A stretch of DNA of 64,000 nucleotides from NCBI GenBank assembly GCA_949825045.1, contig OX463836.1:12603829-12667828 (forward strand), in the 5' to 3' direction. Position numbers and translations under genes: made by a program. The notes below the pieces were generated by a model. It was not told the origin of the DNA. It was given only the letters and a program-made list of their open reading frames with translations, and ran no database searches. Position 1 is the stretch's first letter. Every line of letters begins with the position of its first letter. Source of the DNA: Argyresthia goedartella (lineage: Eukaryota > Arthropoda > Insecta > Lepidoptera > Argyresthiidae). Shown here one piece after another: positions 1 through 11,607 of the stretch.

Positions 1-299
1 ATTTCAAAAGACGGAAGTGGGGGTCGGCAGGGCACTTGGCAAGGAGATGACGGAAGATGGACCAAAGCGGTTAAAGAGTGTCTTTCTAGAACAGCAGCCT
101 TATGGCGTAACTCTCTGAAGTTCATAGCGTGTGTCTATGGTTCATCTCATGCTCATACAATTTCATCGATTGCGGGGTATCACCGAAGGCTTCTAGGCTT
201 CATTCAATGAGCTTGGGTTTGGCCTCCATTATGATGCTACTTGCGTGATACCAATTTGACAGATGAAGCTGGTGCAAGGTGTCAAACGTAAAAGTCTAT

Positions 300-470
300 A
301 TGAAGTTCATAGCTCAGACGACTTACGCTATAAGGTTGCAGGACGACAACCAGTGGGCAGACAACCAGCCAGATGGACGTGGTAGGCTCAGGATTGGAGT
401 AGACAGCGTGGTAAAGAAGAGGCCTTTACCCAGCAGTGGGTGAATGTGGGCTGATTGATTGATTGAATCG
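300..470 (+). mobile_element. RTE-type LINE 3' end fragment
   Basis: The text GGCCTTTACCCAGCAGTGGG followed by a short GATT repeat is the usual 3' end of insect RTE-like LINEs (coding for ...AFAQQW then stop). The upstream frame is broken. Compare 38130-38385. Only the last 150 bases or so remain. Confidence 0.5.
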
Positions 471-944
471 CTTTTGCGATAAAGTAAAATGATGCTCACT
501 TCGATTAACAACCAAAAGGAACCGTAGCCTTATTATGTAATTATGATATGAATTGCAATTGAAAAATCGCCACAATTAATTAACACGGGCTGTCTTTTAT
601 CGCATATTTTCTTGTTGACTCGTGTTCGGATTGATCGATTTACCAATTGCGATTGAAATTGCGAGATGTAAGAGAGACATAATAAGGCTACCGAATCGCT
701 CATGCACCACGAACTTCACGTTACGATGCGCCATTCGGAAATGTTCAGCCGGATATCTGGCTATCCGGCTTCACGGTTTTACTAAGTAGGTGTGTATATG
801 TAGCCATTTAAATCAGTGGCATTGTGAGCTGTAGACCTTGTGAGCGTCACAGGAAATTTGCATTTTTTTTTATTACCTCGCATCACACCCCCGGCCCCTT
901 GAAGTTTTTAATACTCCGACAGCAATTTCTTTCAATAACACATA
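471..944. other. No gene seen
   Basis: AT-rich, no supported coding region or recognisable repeat boundary. Confidence 0.5.
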
Positions 945-1036
945 CAAACTTATAAATGCACCTGATTACGTACATGGAGTAGGTACTTGTGAACTACATT
1001 TTGCACTAACTTTTCACTAAAATTATATAGCTAATA
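945..1036 (+). repeat. Short copy of an interspersed family
   Basis: ACAAACTTATAAATGCACCT and the following TACGTACATGGAGTA recur at 47985-48175 and 60605-60790, where the copies are longer. The family ends in GGAACCCTTC(G/A)TGCGCGA in those copies. Confidence 0.7.
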
Positions 1037-1273
1037 TCGAACTCAAGGTCTCCACAAATCCAATGACACCTCATTTGTTAAAATATGTCATGCCGTTTGG
1101 CTGTAGCGGATTTTCTTACATTTTTATCCCCATATCTCTGCCATTTTGAAAATTACTGTTTAATAATCGAACCTGCTCACAAATATTCACAAGAATCTGT
1201 TGAGAAATGTGGCCTGTAGAGGACATCCGGACAAACATCAGGAAGGTCATATGAAAGCATTTTTGCCCAATCC

Positions 1274-1378
1274 AGCACCCGTAGCATGCTGAGCGCGGGG
1301 GAGGGGAGGGGGCATGGCGCTGTCCCTCACTTTCCCGCGTCAACACACTCCGTGGGATCGCCATGCTACGGGTGCTGA
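1274..1378. repeat. Hairpin-forming inverted repeat
   Basis: CAGCACCCGTAGCATG near 1275-1290 is perfectly repeated in reverse complement near 1362-1377 around a GC-rich loop of about 70 bases. It is probably the core of a short inverted-repeat element. Confidence 0.75.
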
Positions 1379-1726
1379 AACGGAGACACTTCGGCGCTTC
1401 GCTGCTCGATCAAAAATGCTGGTTTGGAAATTTCCTCTAATTTGATGGTTCAACTAATACGTATTACGTAATACGCTAAGGAAAAAATGAACATAGTCAC
1501 GCCTTTCTATGGAAATAGCTAATTATTAAAGTTTAAAACTATAATTTGAATTCGTAGTTAGACAGACAGAATAAATAACTTCTGCGACGTTTCAAAAATA
1601 TAAATGAAGTGTAAATTGTACAAAATCGTTCTTTTTATAATGGTTAATTTATCCGGTTTTCCCAGATTTTGAAACCTGATAATTGCTTAATAGTAGTTTG
1701 TGTGACTGATACGTAATGAAGGGCAT

Positions 1727-2153
1727 TAAAACTCGAGTGTGGGTTTATGAAACAAGCCGAAGGTATATCACGCGAGAGTTTAAATGCCTAATTTAATTAT
1801 GTACAGTTACATTCACTGGTTTATCTACACACATATCATAAGTCCTCTCTGATGTGTTCAGGAACCGCTTGTTCGACCGGCATTGTGGCATTGATCATTG
1901 CTCTGCACTTGTTTAGCTTGTTCAGTAGTACCAACTTCACAGACAAACTAGCAGCGGCACGCGGACGGGTGGCAGCGTTCATAATTTGAATGTCATAATA
2001 TGTCGAAACATTGATTCACTAGTCATAAACACATAATGTATCAATATTCAGAAAAGAAATGAGTTTTTACCAAGTAGTACATCATTATGCTGGTCATAAC
2101 ATGAGGTTTTTGGACGCAGTAAAGAGGGTTTATTATACGTGTGTAGATAAATA
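1727..2153. mobile_element. Non-autonomous inverted-repeat DNA element, copy 1
   Basis: Begins in TTTATCTACACACATATCAT and ends in the matching inverse TATACGTGTGTAGATAAA. The whole unit, with flanking TGCCTAATT...ATGTACAG, recurs in opposite orientation at about 29350-29800. No coding region. Confidence 0.65.
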
Positions 2154-3290
2154 AATAAACATGGGTATTATCTGTATGCTCAATGGACATTCAATGACCT
2201 TTTTCCTATTCTTTCGTTTCTCTCTTAATCACCTAATCGGTACTGTCTACGACTAGACTATTTTTATAGATAACGTTTTATAAACAGATGCTAGAAACAG
2301 GTACTTACTTAGGGGAGATAAGTCAGTTAGTACATCCATTATCCACGAGTCACTGTATCCACTTTGTCAAAAGTTTTTGGTTTCACTTTGAATGGATGTT
2401 TCAACCTGTCACCCATTTCTTTGGCACTATTTTAAAGCACTTCCCGGAGCTGGCACAACGGCTGGATTAAATATAGTGATTTGATTCATAACTGAGAGTT
2501 TGATGTTAGCTAAAACGCAATCCGTGTCACCGCTGGTACATTTTCCCTGTTTGTATTTGATGCTTGATATGATACAATCACGAACTATCACAGTATCATT
2601 CACCCGTCTAACAGGTCGTCTCGTATGACAATTATTATTCACTTTAAGCAGCGGCGCAATTCACTTACAACGCGGTCTTCTTGTGATTTATAAAATATTT
2701 CTCGATACACATAATTGGTTTGATTTAATTTCAATTCGAGGAAGTCTGATACTTTTGAATAAAAGTATCATAGCCTCTCAATGTGCACGCACGACACAAA
2801 AACACAGGCGAAACGTCACTGAACTAAACAGGTTTATATTTTTTTCTCTCTCTGGCAAGTTGTTTTCCCTACCACGTGACGTGATAGATTTGCCGCTCGT
2901 GATTCTTGGTCTTATCCAGAGATGGCAGCACATGTCAAGCGTTAAAAATTAGCGGGAAACATAATTAAATTCAACCGGCTAGATTATTTCTCTGGTGAAA
3001 CTAACCATGACAACTTTATTGGCATAGAAAATTTCATTACTTTTTATGTTGATTGCAAAGATAATATTACAGACTACTGGATATGCTCACCTTGACTTTT
3101 AAAACTTTTGTTTTAAAATAAATTGTTTTATGCTCAACTTTAATGAATTCAAAATTAGAATCACTTCTCAATCTTGTTTTACTTTTTCTGAAGAATTGTG
3201 ATATCTTATTAAACAAAGCAAATTTTTAAAATTGTTCTATGCAATTAATATATTATTTCATATTAATTGTATCGTTTCATGTATTTTAGG
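2154..3290. other. No gene seen upstream of the ropporin-like promoter
   Basis: Short ORFs only, without splice context or family features. The region should contain distal promoter or an untranslated first exon of the gene starting at 3604, but neither can be fixed by eye. Confidence 0.4.
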
Positions 3291-3325
3291 CTTTACCCGG
3301 TCATAGACAAAAATCTCACGCCTCC

Positions 3326-3339
3326 GTTGCCCTGGAAAC
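3326..3339 (+). promoter_or_regulatory. Candidate RFX X-box
   Basis: GTTGCCCTGGAAAC fits the Drosophila X-box pattern RYYNYY-N(1-3)-RRNRAC at every position, and lies about 265-280 bases before the start codon of the ropporin-like gene. RFX factors drive ciliary and flagellar genes, which suits this product. One short motif can arise by chance. Confidence 0.45.
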
Positions 3340-3603
3340 CCAACTGTCAAAACAAAGTTAAAACTTTTCCTGACCGTGAGTTTTTTAATTCGCAAATTCG
3401 CAGAAACTATTATTATTAATTAATCCACCATCTGGTATCCCTGAATTATTTATTTATGCTAATTACTAAAAAGTAATTTTATTCATTATTGATCATTTTA
3501 AATGAAAAACTATGATTTATAACATTATCAAATCAGTGTTCAAAAGTTCAACGCGTAAATCAATATTCCGCGATTGTTCCAGGAGATCTACAGATCCTTC
3601 AAA

Positions 3604-3691
3604 ATGCCTGAACTACTCGAGCAGATGTACTGCTCTCAGCAGATTGTGATACCGCCGAAGTTTCCCTATGTGCTGAAGAGATATGCTAAAG
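3604..3691 (+). CDS. Ropporin-like exon 1 (start codon)
   Basis: The ATG is followed by MPELLEQMYCSQQIVIPPKF, which resembles the ropporin N terminus (short lead, CAQQI-like, then PPELPDILK). The exon ends in phase 1 before GTAAAT. A possible 3' splice site at 3581-3582 (TTGTTCCAG) suggests that an untranslated first exon lies upstream; I cannot place it. Confidence 0.85.
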
Positions 3692-4289
3692 GTAAATGAC
3701 ATTTTATTATGAGTCGCCCCCCTATGAAAAACAGGTCAGAGTGTCGCAAAAAACGCAAACGCAAAAAAAAACTAAGTTTTTGGCGCCCCCTTATCTACAC
3801 TCCAACCGAAAAACATGCGTAGCGTCACGTTTTTTCCTCTACGGCTGCGGGGATGGGCTAGCCTGGCAAGGTAAATGGAGTATTGAAATACTGGGTAAAT
3901 AAAGGTTGCTAATAAAGTAAGGCATGTATTTAAACTCTAAACAAATAATCCCCAATTTTTTAACAAAATACAGTGTAAACTCTTTATGGCGACCCACAAG
4001 GGACTGTGCATATTTTGACGTTATAGAGAGTTGTCGTTAAATGGAGAGAAGGTAAAAATCTGTATTAGAAAAAAAAAGGTTTATTTCAGACTAGTGTTAG
4101 TTTTTCAGTTTGAAAGTTTGTGAGCATCTAAGAATATGATAATGTATAGATAATCTATGACTCCTACTGACAGCAGTCAACATGTGCAAGCAAACCCAAT
4201 TTGTAAACAAAAGAATGGATTTCTTAGAAAGTACGGTATATATAATGCCAACAGTCGAGTTTATTACAGGCTAGGATAATAAAGCGACA

Positions 4290-5316
4290 AAAGAATGTAC
4301 ACGCATGTCACACCATATTTCAATAGAGCCGATATGCTGAAATTAAGGGCGAGACAAGATTTATATTTTTCAACACTTTTGTTTGGTGTTATTAAAACAG
4401 GTAAACCTGAATACTTATTTGAAAAACTGACCTGGAGGTTTTCGCGCCACCACACAAACAGAAATAATACCTGCGTTCTATCGGTTCCTCGCCACGGAAC
4501 TGCGGCGTTTCGTGGCGGCTTTAGGTACCTTGCCACAAAATGCTGGAATAACATACCCCCTCCGCTGAGAGAGCTCAAAACAAAAACGATATTCAAAAGA
4601 TGAATTCGAGCACAGTTATTGGAGCAACAAAAGCAGAGTACCTGATGCTGCCACGACCGCGGGCGTGGTGCTGCGTGCCGCGTTTTCCAGCTTATTTTAT
4701 TTTATTCTTAAGATTTATTCAAATCCTTAATGTGTATATGTGGTGATTTAATTTAAATTTTGTAATTTTATATTTTCTTGTGTATCTATGATTTGACATT
4801 ATTACTTACAATACAATTTAACACACCAAACATTTGCATGCAACAACCATGCAATTTAAAATTCTCTTTCACAACTTAATTCCGCACATTTCATTTGTTT
4901 TTAATTTTTATTTATTCTGAGAATAGGCTTAGCCTAGGTTATTCTCACACTTCCCACCAATATTAAGTTTAGTTAATTTTATTTATTACACTTGCCACCT
5001 GGACAAATTAATATTTTAAATCATATTATATCTTCTGGGCCCCAGACTGAAAACCAGAGTCACAGGATTTCCTGTGACATTACGCTGAGTCTGAACCCTT
5101 TTGCTGTCGCAGCATGTGCACATGGCAGCGAAACCCCTCACAAATGTTTATGGGTACTAGTGGGTAGTTTTATTGCTGAATTTTATTTTATTTTTAAATA
5201 GTGCCTACTTCATTCCATGTAATACTTTTATATTCTTGTGTTTGTGCTGATACAGCGAATAAATGCCTATTCTATTCTATTCTATTCTATTCTATTCTAT
5301 TCTATTCAGCTGCAAT
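4290..5316 (+). pseudogene. LINE 3' fragment (reverse transcriptase C-terminus and 3' UTR)
   Basis: Positions 4295-4603 encode the typical LINE C-terminal tail: VPRHGTAAFRGGFRYLATKC, then WNNIPPPLR. The catalytic part is missing. A 3' UTR follows (CACAGGATTTCCTGTGACAT, later TGATACAGCGAATAAATG), ending in a TATTC microsatellite at 5267-5309. A related 3' UTR fragment lies at 9650-9830. Confidence 0.75.
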
Positions 5317-5509
5317 TTTTTTATTAATTTTGGAAACTTAAAAAGAAGTTTTTATTATGTGTATAGTATTAAGAAACTAACTTAGCATTAAATTAATTTT
5401 GTAATACTAATGATATATGGATCTACTGTTGTCCGAAATAAATGTTTTATTTTATTATTATTATAATTAAATTGCTGTCGTTATTGAGATTGTTTCCATA
5501 ACAGAAAAC

Positions 5510-6885
5510 AGAATGTGCAATTGAATAAAAATACATTAGAACACAAAACTATAGCGGCCCAAACAATAACAACAATCTGTTCCATACCACAGGGCAGAGT
5601 ACTAGGTTGCGTATTATTTCTAGCCTATAATTTCTTCCCAAAATTTCTAAAGCTACCTAAATGTAATTATGTTTGACGATATATTCTTATTATTTAAATG
5701 TCCCAAAGATTATAACATTAACCCCTACACACAAGATTCTTTTAAAACTATTCAAAATTGGCTAACGAACATAACTTAGAGATAAAGACAAAAAAGACAA
5801 AAATCATACAATTTAAACCCTACCAATAACAACCCATAAACCTCGCTGAAGTTAAAGTACAATTAGGCATAGAAGAAGTAACACATTTTAAACTATTAGG
5901 GTCTGACAATAGACACAGACCTAAACTGGAAATCACATATCTCTTCAACAAAGGCCAAAGTATCACAATTTATATATGCGCTTCGTATTCTCAAAAGAAA
6001 CACCGGGAAAGAGTATGCCCTGTTAGCTTATTATGCTTACGCTCATTCGTGATTAGGTTACGGAATAATGCTCTGGGGTAACAGCATCGATGACAATGAA
6101 TTATTCATAATGCAAAAGAAATTTGTCAGAATTATAGCTAATATTAAAAACCTAGACAGTTGTAAACCTCACTTCCAAAAAGATAACATCTTGACTCTAC
6201 CATCCCTGTACATATTTGAATTGGCCACCTACGTTAAAAAACATCACAAACGATATCAACACTGCACAAACGCTAGACGAAAAAATAATTTACTATTACC
6301 GGAACCTAAACTAGAAATCTTCAAAAAAAGTCCATATTATATGTCAATTTCAATTTACAATAATCGACCAAAAACGAACAAACCATTACTTCATTCTGCC
6401 TTCGACTAAAAGAACTGTTAATAAGCAAAAGTTACCATAGTTTAAGTGAATTTATGACTGATTTTAAGAAATATTGATAAATATAACTTAACTCAGTCAA
6501 AGAATTTTAATTTTATTTTATTGTTAATTTTGAAATGTTTTAATTAGAAATGTAAGCAAACATTGTAACACATGAAGAGGATGGGGGCTCTCTCCTGTAC
6601 CTAACGCTAGGTATATAGAAGAGAGCAGTGAAGCCAGATGCAGACCATTAATGACTCTCTATTATATTTAAATATTCAACTATAAATACTAATGAATCTG
6701 CCTATGTTGACAGATATCAAGGTTGCACTAGATTTGCATCTGACTACCTAGTTACAAAGGCCAGCTATGTAGGTATGTATTGGTACCTACATACCCTTTC
6801 AGGGTGCATGTACTTTACTTGTATTTACACCTCCACCTGTAATCCCCATGTACGTGTTTACAAATAAATATATGAATGAATGAAT
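5510..6885 (+). pseudogene. LINE relic related to the intact element at 21.4-26.1 kb
   Basis: Broken reading frames carry SVPQ-like and FDD-like reverse transcriptase remnants, then a readable stretch at 6068-6409: MLWGNSIDDNELFIMQKKFV, matching ILWGNSTNAPSIFTLQKRLI of the intact ORF2. Stops and frameshifts lie upstream (5640-5960). The 3' end has AATAAA and a GAAT-type tail near 6865-6885. Confidence 0.8.
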
Positions 6886-7477
6886 ACGAGTGGGTGTATC
6901 ATTGTATCATTTAAAGTGTATCATTGTATCAAGCTAAACCAACCAAAGCTGAGTGATTTTGAGCTTTAAGGAGTTTGTCGTTAAATCGAGAGACGTTACA
7001 TGAAGTTTACACTGTATCTCAAAACTTCAACAAAAATACTGACTGCACCTCAGAATTAACCCACAAAACAAAATAAATTATGCAAACTGTTTAACTACTT
7101 ATGTAAAACTTTTATACCAAGTGATTATATGCTTCCGCCCCCTTATCGACACTCTGACCGATATCTGAATGTTAAGCCAATAATTATTTTATTAATTACA
7201 AAAACTTAAACCCAACTTTAGCTGAACCAAGCACCTATTATTCTCTGGGGCCCATGAGTTTTAATAATGAAAACACCATTTAATCAATCATGATTACTTA
7301 TCTAATCAATCAATCAAAAGAATGATAAATCTGATTTTGAAACATAATTTTTTGTAATTACAATATAAAAATAATAAAAAAAATCTACTGTACTATTTAA
7401 TCCCACATCAAATATGTCCTATTTGCTATATATTTGCACAGCAAAAATGTTCAACAAAACACTTATGTTTCTTATGG

Positions 7478-7620
7478 CCTTACTTATTCAAGCACTTTGT
7501 TTCTATTGCTCTTACATGCTCAACCTAACACGAAGGATAAAGGGCTACTGACTGAAGCTACTGCACCACTTCGCCCTGATATTTGCTGTGCAATTCAGTA
7601 TTTTTGATGAGTTTAATATT
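7478..7620 (+). mobile_element. Short inverted-repeat family H, copy
   Basis: TTGCTCTTACATGCTCAACC, CACGAAGGATAAAGGG and GATATTTGCTGTGCAATTCA match the family best preserved at 26999-27212. Other copies: 10088-10205, 32620-32700 (minus), 37275-37384 (minus), 49478-49572 (minus). Confidence 0.65.
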
Positions 7621-8325
7621 TCTCAATTAAATCTAATTAAAAAATTTAAGGCAGTTCTTGCTTTAGCAGTGTGTCCGCATATTTGCTTTATGGCAATAAT
7701 AATGTTTTATATATAATTTTCATTAAAAAAGATCATAAAAAATAAATTAAGCTATAGTAGTAAACTTTTTAGGTATAAGAATGATAACATTGTTAAATAT
7801 GATTTGGTAAGGTAAAGCAAAATTCTTGAATTTTAGAAATTCAGTTATATGGATGTATAATTTTGAGTGCAAGTCAGTATTTTAGTTTGACTAAGAATAT
7901 TATTGTATTTAAAACGGAGTTTGTGTTAGAAAAGCTAATTTGTTGTGAACTTTGAGATTTCAAAATCTATCAAAACAAGCTAATCTTTCTAGCTTGTTTT
8001 GATAGGATTTATGATTTTGTTGGTGGTGCTTCTTTTGTTAATCATATGGTTTATTTGTAGAATAATCAGTAATAGTTTGGTATACAGTAAGTTAATCAGT
8101 GAAGATAATTCCTTTGCATAGTTTTATTTTGAGCTACAGTTAAATATTCCCCATAAAGTAATGTTTCCATCAGTCAATTATTTATCCCTTCCAGGATTCA
8201 TATAATTTGAATTAGATCATTGTAATTTGAGTGAAGACCTCTGCCCCTCATTGAAAATACATTTATTGCTTTTACTAATTTGATCACCAAAATTGTTTCA
8301 CTTGTTACTGTGTTTGTCTCTACAG

Positions 8326-8489
8326 CGGCCATCAAGACCCAGCCATACGATCTGCTCCGCTGGTCATTTGAGTACTTCCGAGCATTGTCAGAGCATCGGC
8401 CGCCTCCTGTGAAGCTGCGCCTGGAGTACCCGGTGTTCTGCACCGAGGGCGGTCTGACGAGGGGGTACCTTCGGGTGCTGGCCATGCAG
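8326..8489 (+). CDS. Ropporin-like exon 2 (RIIa domain)
   Basis: Entry phase 1 after TCTCTACAG, exit phase 0 before GTGACC. It encodes [20 protein letters not shown], the second helix of the RIIa docking domain, closely matching the family's AAIRTQPxDVLRWS. Third-codon positions are GC-rich compared with the surrounding intron. Confidence 0.95.
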
Positions 8490-8826
8490 GTGACCTGATC
8501 TCTTGTGGTTGAAAATTCTATTTTCCAACTATTTTCTTTCTTTCTGTCTTTTTCATTTTGATTTCAAATCAGAAACCGTTCTTTTTCATAGGTACAAACA
8601 GTACAGCGGCTATGATCTGGCTCATGCCAAAATGTGTGCCGTATTACTGGCGTATTTGTGTTGTATCAACGTGGTCGCTTATAAAATGCCTCTGGCTTCA
8701 CATGTGGGACAAGATGTTTGTATGTTTGGTGTATGTCCACATCAAAAACGATTGTCGAGTTAAGTATCGCTGCTTGGTAAAGCTCTGTATAAAACTTCTT
8801 AAAAACTTGTCGATTGCTGGTTCCAG

Positions 8827-8928
8827 CTGGAAGGCATGTCTGAAGTGCCTCTGGAGGAGTTGTCCCAGGTGTGGACGGGCGCCTGCCTCGACCCTGTTGA
8901 GCTGACAAGGATCATGTGCCTGTGTAAG
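8827..8928 (+). CDS. Ropporin-like exon 3
   Basis: Entry and exit in phase 0 between GGTTCCAG and GTAAAG. The 34 codons begin LEGMSEVPLEELSQVWTGAC and align with the family segment that ends in a Trp-containing helix before the conserved C-terminal block. Confidence 0.87.
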
Positions 8929-8962
8929 GTAAAGAAAACTATATTTTTGAGTCTTCCTTCAA

Positions 8963-9236
8963 TCAATGATAAATAATAACAATAATAATAATCTGGACAC
9001 TATTTACACAGATTGATCTAGCCCCAAACTAGGATTCCCTGTATCTCGGGTACTAGACAACGATACACATGCTTATATAGATAAATATTATACTCAGATA
9101 GATAAACAACCATGACTAGGGTACAAACATCCGTTCTCATCAAACAAACATTTGCCCCCACCGGGACTCGAACCCGGGACCCTTGGCTTCGTAGACAGCG
9201 TCACTACGGCCAACTCGGCCATTCAGGTCGTCTTAA
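8963..9236 (-). mobile_element. tRNA-derived SINE, full-length copy
   Basis: On the minus strand a tRNA-like head contains an A-box-like TGGCCGAGTTGG and B-box GGTTCGAGTCC; a body with CTAGTACCCGAGATACAGGG follows and the 3' tail is a TTA repeat (plus-strand 8967-8992). Related copies are at 19730-19975, 34256-34405 and 58127-58292, the last two lacking the head. It lies in intron 3. Confidence 0.85.
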
Positions 9237-9415
9237 TAAATAAAATCCACCGACAGTCACCCACCGCTGGGTATAGGCCTCTTCGTAACACGCCATCTTC
9301 TCGGGGTCCTGAACCTCCCGCATCCAGTGCCTACCAGCCAGGGCGATAGTAATGTGATGATGGTTGTTCTGAGTAACTCGCAATGTCTGCTTTTGCTGTG
9401 TGTTAATCTCCATTA
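9237..9415 (-). pseudogene. RTE-like LINE 3' coding fragment
   Basis: The minus frame reads ALAGRHWMREVQDPEKMACY then EEAYTQRWVTVGG, the terminal motif of RTE-type reverse transcriptases. Only the last 40-50 codons remain, adjoining the SINE head. Confidence 0.6.
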
Positions 9416-9649
9416 TTTTCCAAGCGAAACAAGTAGAAAGAGATTGTCTGGCTCTGTCCTGTATTTATCGGGTTTTCAAGTAATGTAGAAACTTTAAAAG
9501 CGCCCGATCGGAACAATGTATCAGGGACAACATTTTCACGACCATAATGTTCCACAGAAAGTTGTTCAATGAACAATGTTCATATTGATGGGTACTATGG
9601 TGACATGCAAAATATTGATTCGAACTTTGTAGTCTTGGGCTTAGATAGA

Positions 9650-9830
9650 ACATCAGCGTCACAGGGTTTCCTGTGGCATTATGCTGTGTCTGGGCCCTTT
9701 TGGTGTCGCAGGTTGCGCAGGTTGCGCAGGTTGCGCACACGGCGACATGGCGACACGTGACCTTCCTGACGCCCACTTTGTAACTATTACTATTCTTTTA
9801 CAGCTGATACAGCGATTAAATGTATATGTT
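9650..9830 (+). mobile_element. LINE 3' UTR fragment with GCGCAGGTT triplication
   Basis: CAGGGTTTCCTGTGGCATTA and CAGCTGATACAGCGATTAAA match the 3' UTR at 5068-5265. A 9-base unit, GCAGGTTGC, is repeated three times near 9707-9735. Confidence 0.7.
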
Positions 9831-10087
9831 ACGGTCAACTCAATAAATCCGGTTAGTATTCATAATTACCGGTAAGTATTCATACTAACCACTGATTTTG
9901 GTGACTGTCATAAATATAGCCAAAATATATCAATTAATTTTCTTAATCAAATATGGTTTATTAAAGATCAAATAAAACAAATAATTAAATTCTTCTTCAT
10001 ATTGTCTGTCTATAATGCACAGTATTACACGGGACGTTTATTAGATAGGTGTAAAGTATTTTATGTATACTTAAGTATATGTTTTAA

Positions 10088-10205
10088 GTATTTTTGGTTG
10101 TTCTTACACGTTCAACCTAACAAGAAGGATAAAGGGGGCTTCGCTTCGCTCACCCACTTTACCCTTCACCTTTGGCGCAGTGTTTTGCCATGATATTAGC
10201 TGAGC
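10088..10205 (+). mobile_element. Short inverted-repeat family H, copy
   Basis: TGTTCTTACACGTTCAACCT, AAGGATAAAGGGGGCTTCGC and GATATTAGCTGAGC place it in the same family as 26999-27212. Confidence 0.65.
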
Positions 10206-10531
10206 AAATCAGTATTAATCATATATAGTGACTTGTGGTGATTATATATACTAACCGGTATGTTGGTAAGTACGAATAATAGCCGGTTAGTATGCATAAC
10301 AACCGAATCATCTTGACCGTAGCATATACTATTCTACTATCATTCCCAATTGAGTCAGATAAATTAAAAGTTCAAAAAAAACTTTATAATTCTTAATTAC
10401 TTTACTGAAGGTACTACACAAAACATACATACAATATAACTTATAATAGAAAAAACATGTACAAAGGCGAGCTAATCTCTGACTAGAAATGCTTAGAATA
10501 TCTACTTTTCTTGTATGGCAATAATTTCCAG

Positions 10532-10600
10532 GTACACAAACGTCGGGAATCGGTGCAGCGTCTCCACTTCGTGGCTGTTGCGGCCGGCCTGCTCACTAAG
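10532..10600 (+). CDS. Ropporin-like exon 4
   Basis: A 69-base, phase-0 exon between TTTCCAG and GTTATT. It encodes VHKRRESVQRLHFVAVAAGL and three more residues, which corresponds to the family's IKWINFLALGCSMLGG region. The donor (GTTATT) is weak, but family alignment supports the exon. Confidence 0.85.
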
Positions 10601-10739
10601 GTTATTATTTTATTTATACGTATATATATATACGTATGTATTAGTTAATTTATATACGCACAATTACAAATAATTCATGAAAAAATCTGAGGACGACTTG
10701 CACCAGACTTTAAACAGCCGCAAAATAATGTGAGTGTGA

Positions 10740-11490
10740 AGGTTCACTAGTTCACTAGGCAGCATCTCACAAAAAACTATATATGTAGAGTATTGATAGC
10801 ATCCCCCATGGTTCCACAGTATTGGATAGTTAATAAAAATAGTTCCGTTGAAATTACCCTTAATAAAAATTAAATGCTCACTTTCCGTAAACCAAATTCC
10901 AAGGGTTAGGATCTCAGCAAATGTTTATTGATTCTCATGCATTAGATATAGTTCCACAGTTCTTTATAAATTTAAGAATAGTTCTGTTGAAACAACCTTT
11001 AAAATAATTATTTGAAAAATGAGAATATGGAGGTGTGAACTTAGCATCTCGTATATCAGCATCTCAAAAACTGATTTCAGTATTAGTAGTGTTATTCAAA
11101 GTTCCACAGTATTGGATAGGTACCAACAAGAGCTCTGTTAAAACAAGCCCAAAAAAAATAATCAAAATAAAACAATGAGAATGTTGAAGGTGTGAAGAAA
11201 GCATCTCAGTTATCAGCATCTCAAAAACTGACTTCAGCATTAGAAATATTAGGTATAGTTACTCAGTATTGGAAAGGCATGTACAATAGTTCTGTTAAAA
11301 CAACCCCATAAAAAATAATCAAAATAAAAAATGAGATGTTGGAGAGTTGGAAATATGCATCTAAGTTATCATCATCTCAAAAATTGACTTCAGTATTAGT
11401 AATATTAGGTATAGTTACACAGTATTGGATAGGCATGAACAAATAGTTCTGTTAAAACAACCCCATAAAAATATCAAAATTAAACATGAG
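10740..11490. repeat. Degenerate tandem repeat, unit about 145-160 bases
   Basis: CACAGTATTGGATAG-like segments recur at about 10817, 11104, 11264 and 11419, each with AGCATCTCA and GTTAAAACAACCCCATAAAA-like stretches at matching distances. The last unit runs up to the start of exon 5 intron sequence. It lies wholly in intron 4. Confidence 0.7.
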
Positions 11491-11607
11491 GCACAGATTA
11501 ATAAAGTGAGGTGCTCGCTGGAGGCGTACTTAGCATATCCTATTTCAGCGTTTAGTGATGATTCGGGTCCTTATCACTATAATAATAATAATAATCTATT
11601 TTTTCAG

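Larger units (their letters stand above)
3969..7016. mobile_element. pogo-like inverted-repeat element, split by LINE insertions
   Basis: The left end (from 3971) reads CAGTGTAAACTC and the right end (to 7014) reads AGTTTACACTG; both are flanked by TA (3969-3970 and 7015-7016), as for Tc1/mariner-pogo elements. Each end also contains TTGTCGTTAAAT with GAGAG, a motif of pogo-derived short elements. The interior is now two LINE relics. No transposase is visible. Confidence 0.6.

Noticed and set aside
8503..8905. Two overlapping plus-strand ORFs in intron 2
   Set aside because: They cover the true exon 3 in another frame or lack coding features; the phase-0 exon at 8827-8928 explains the signal.
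9152..9240. Possible tRNA on the minus strand
   Set aside because: It is followed by a SINE body and TTA tail and repeats elsewhere without the head, so it is a SINE.
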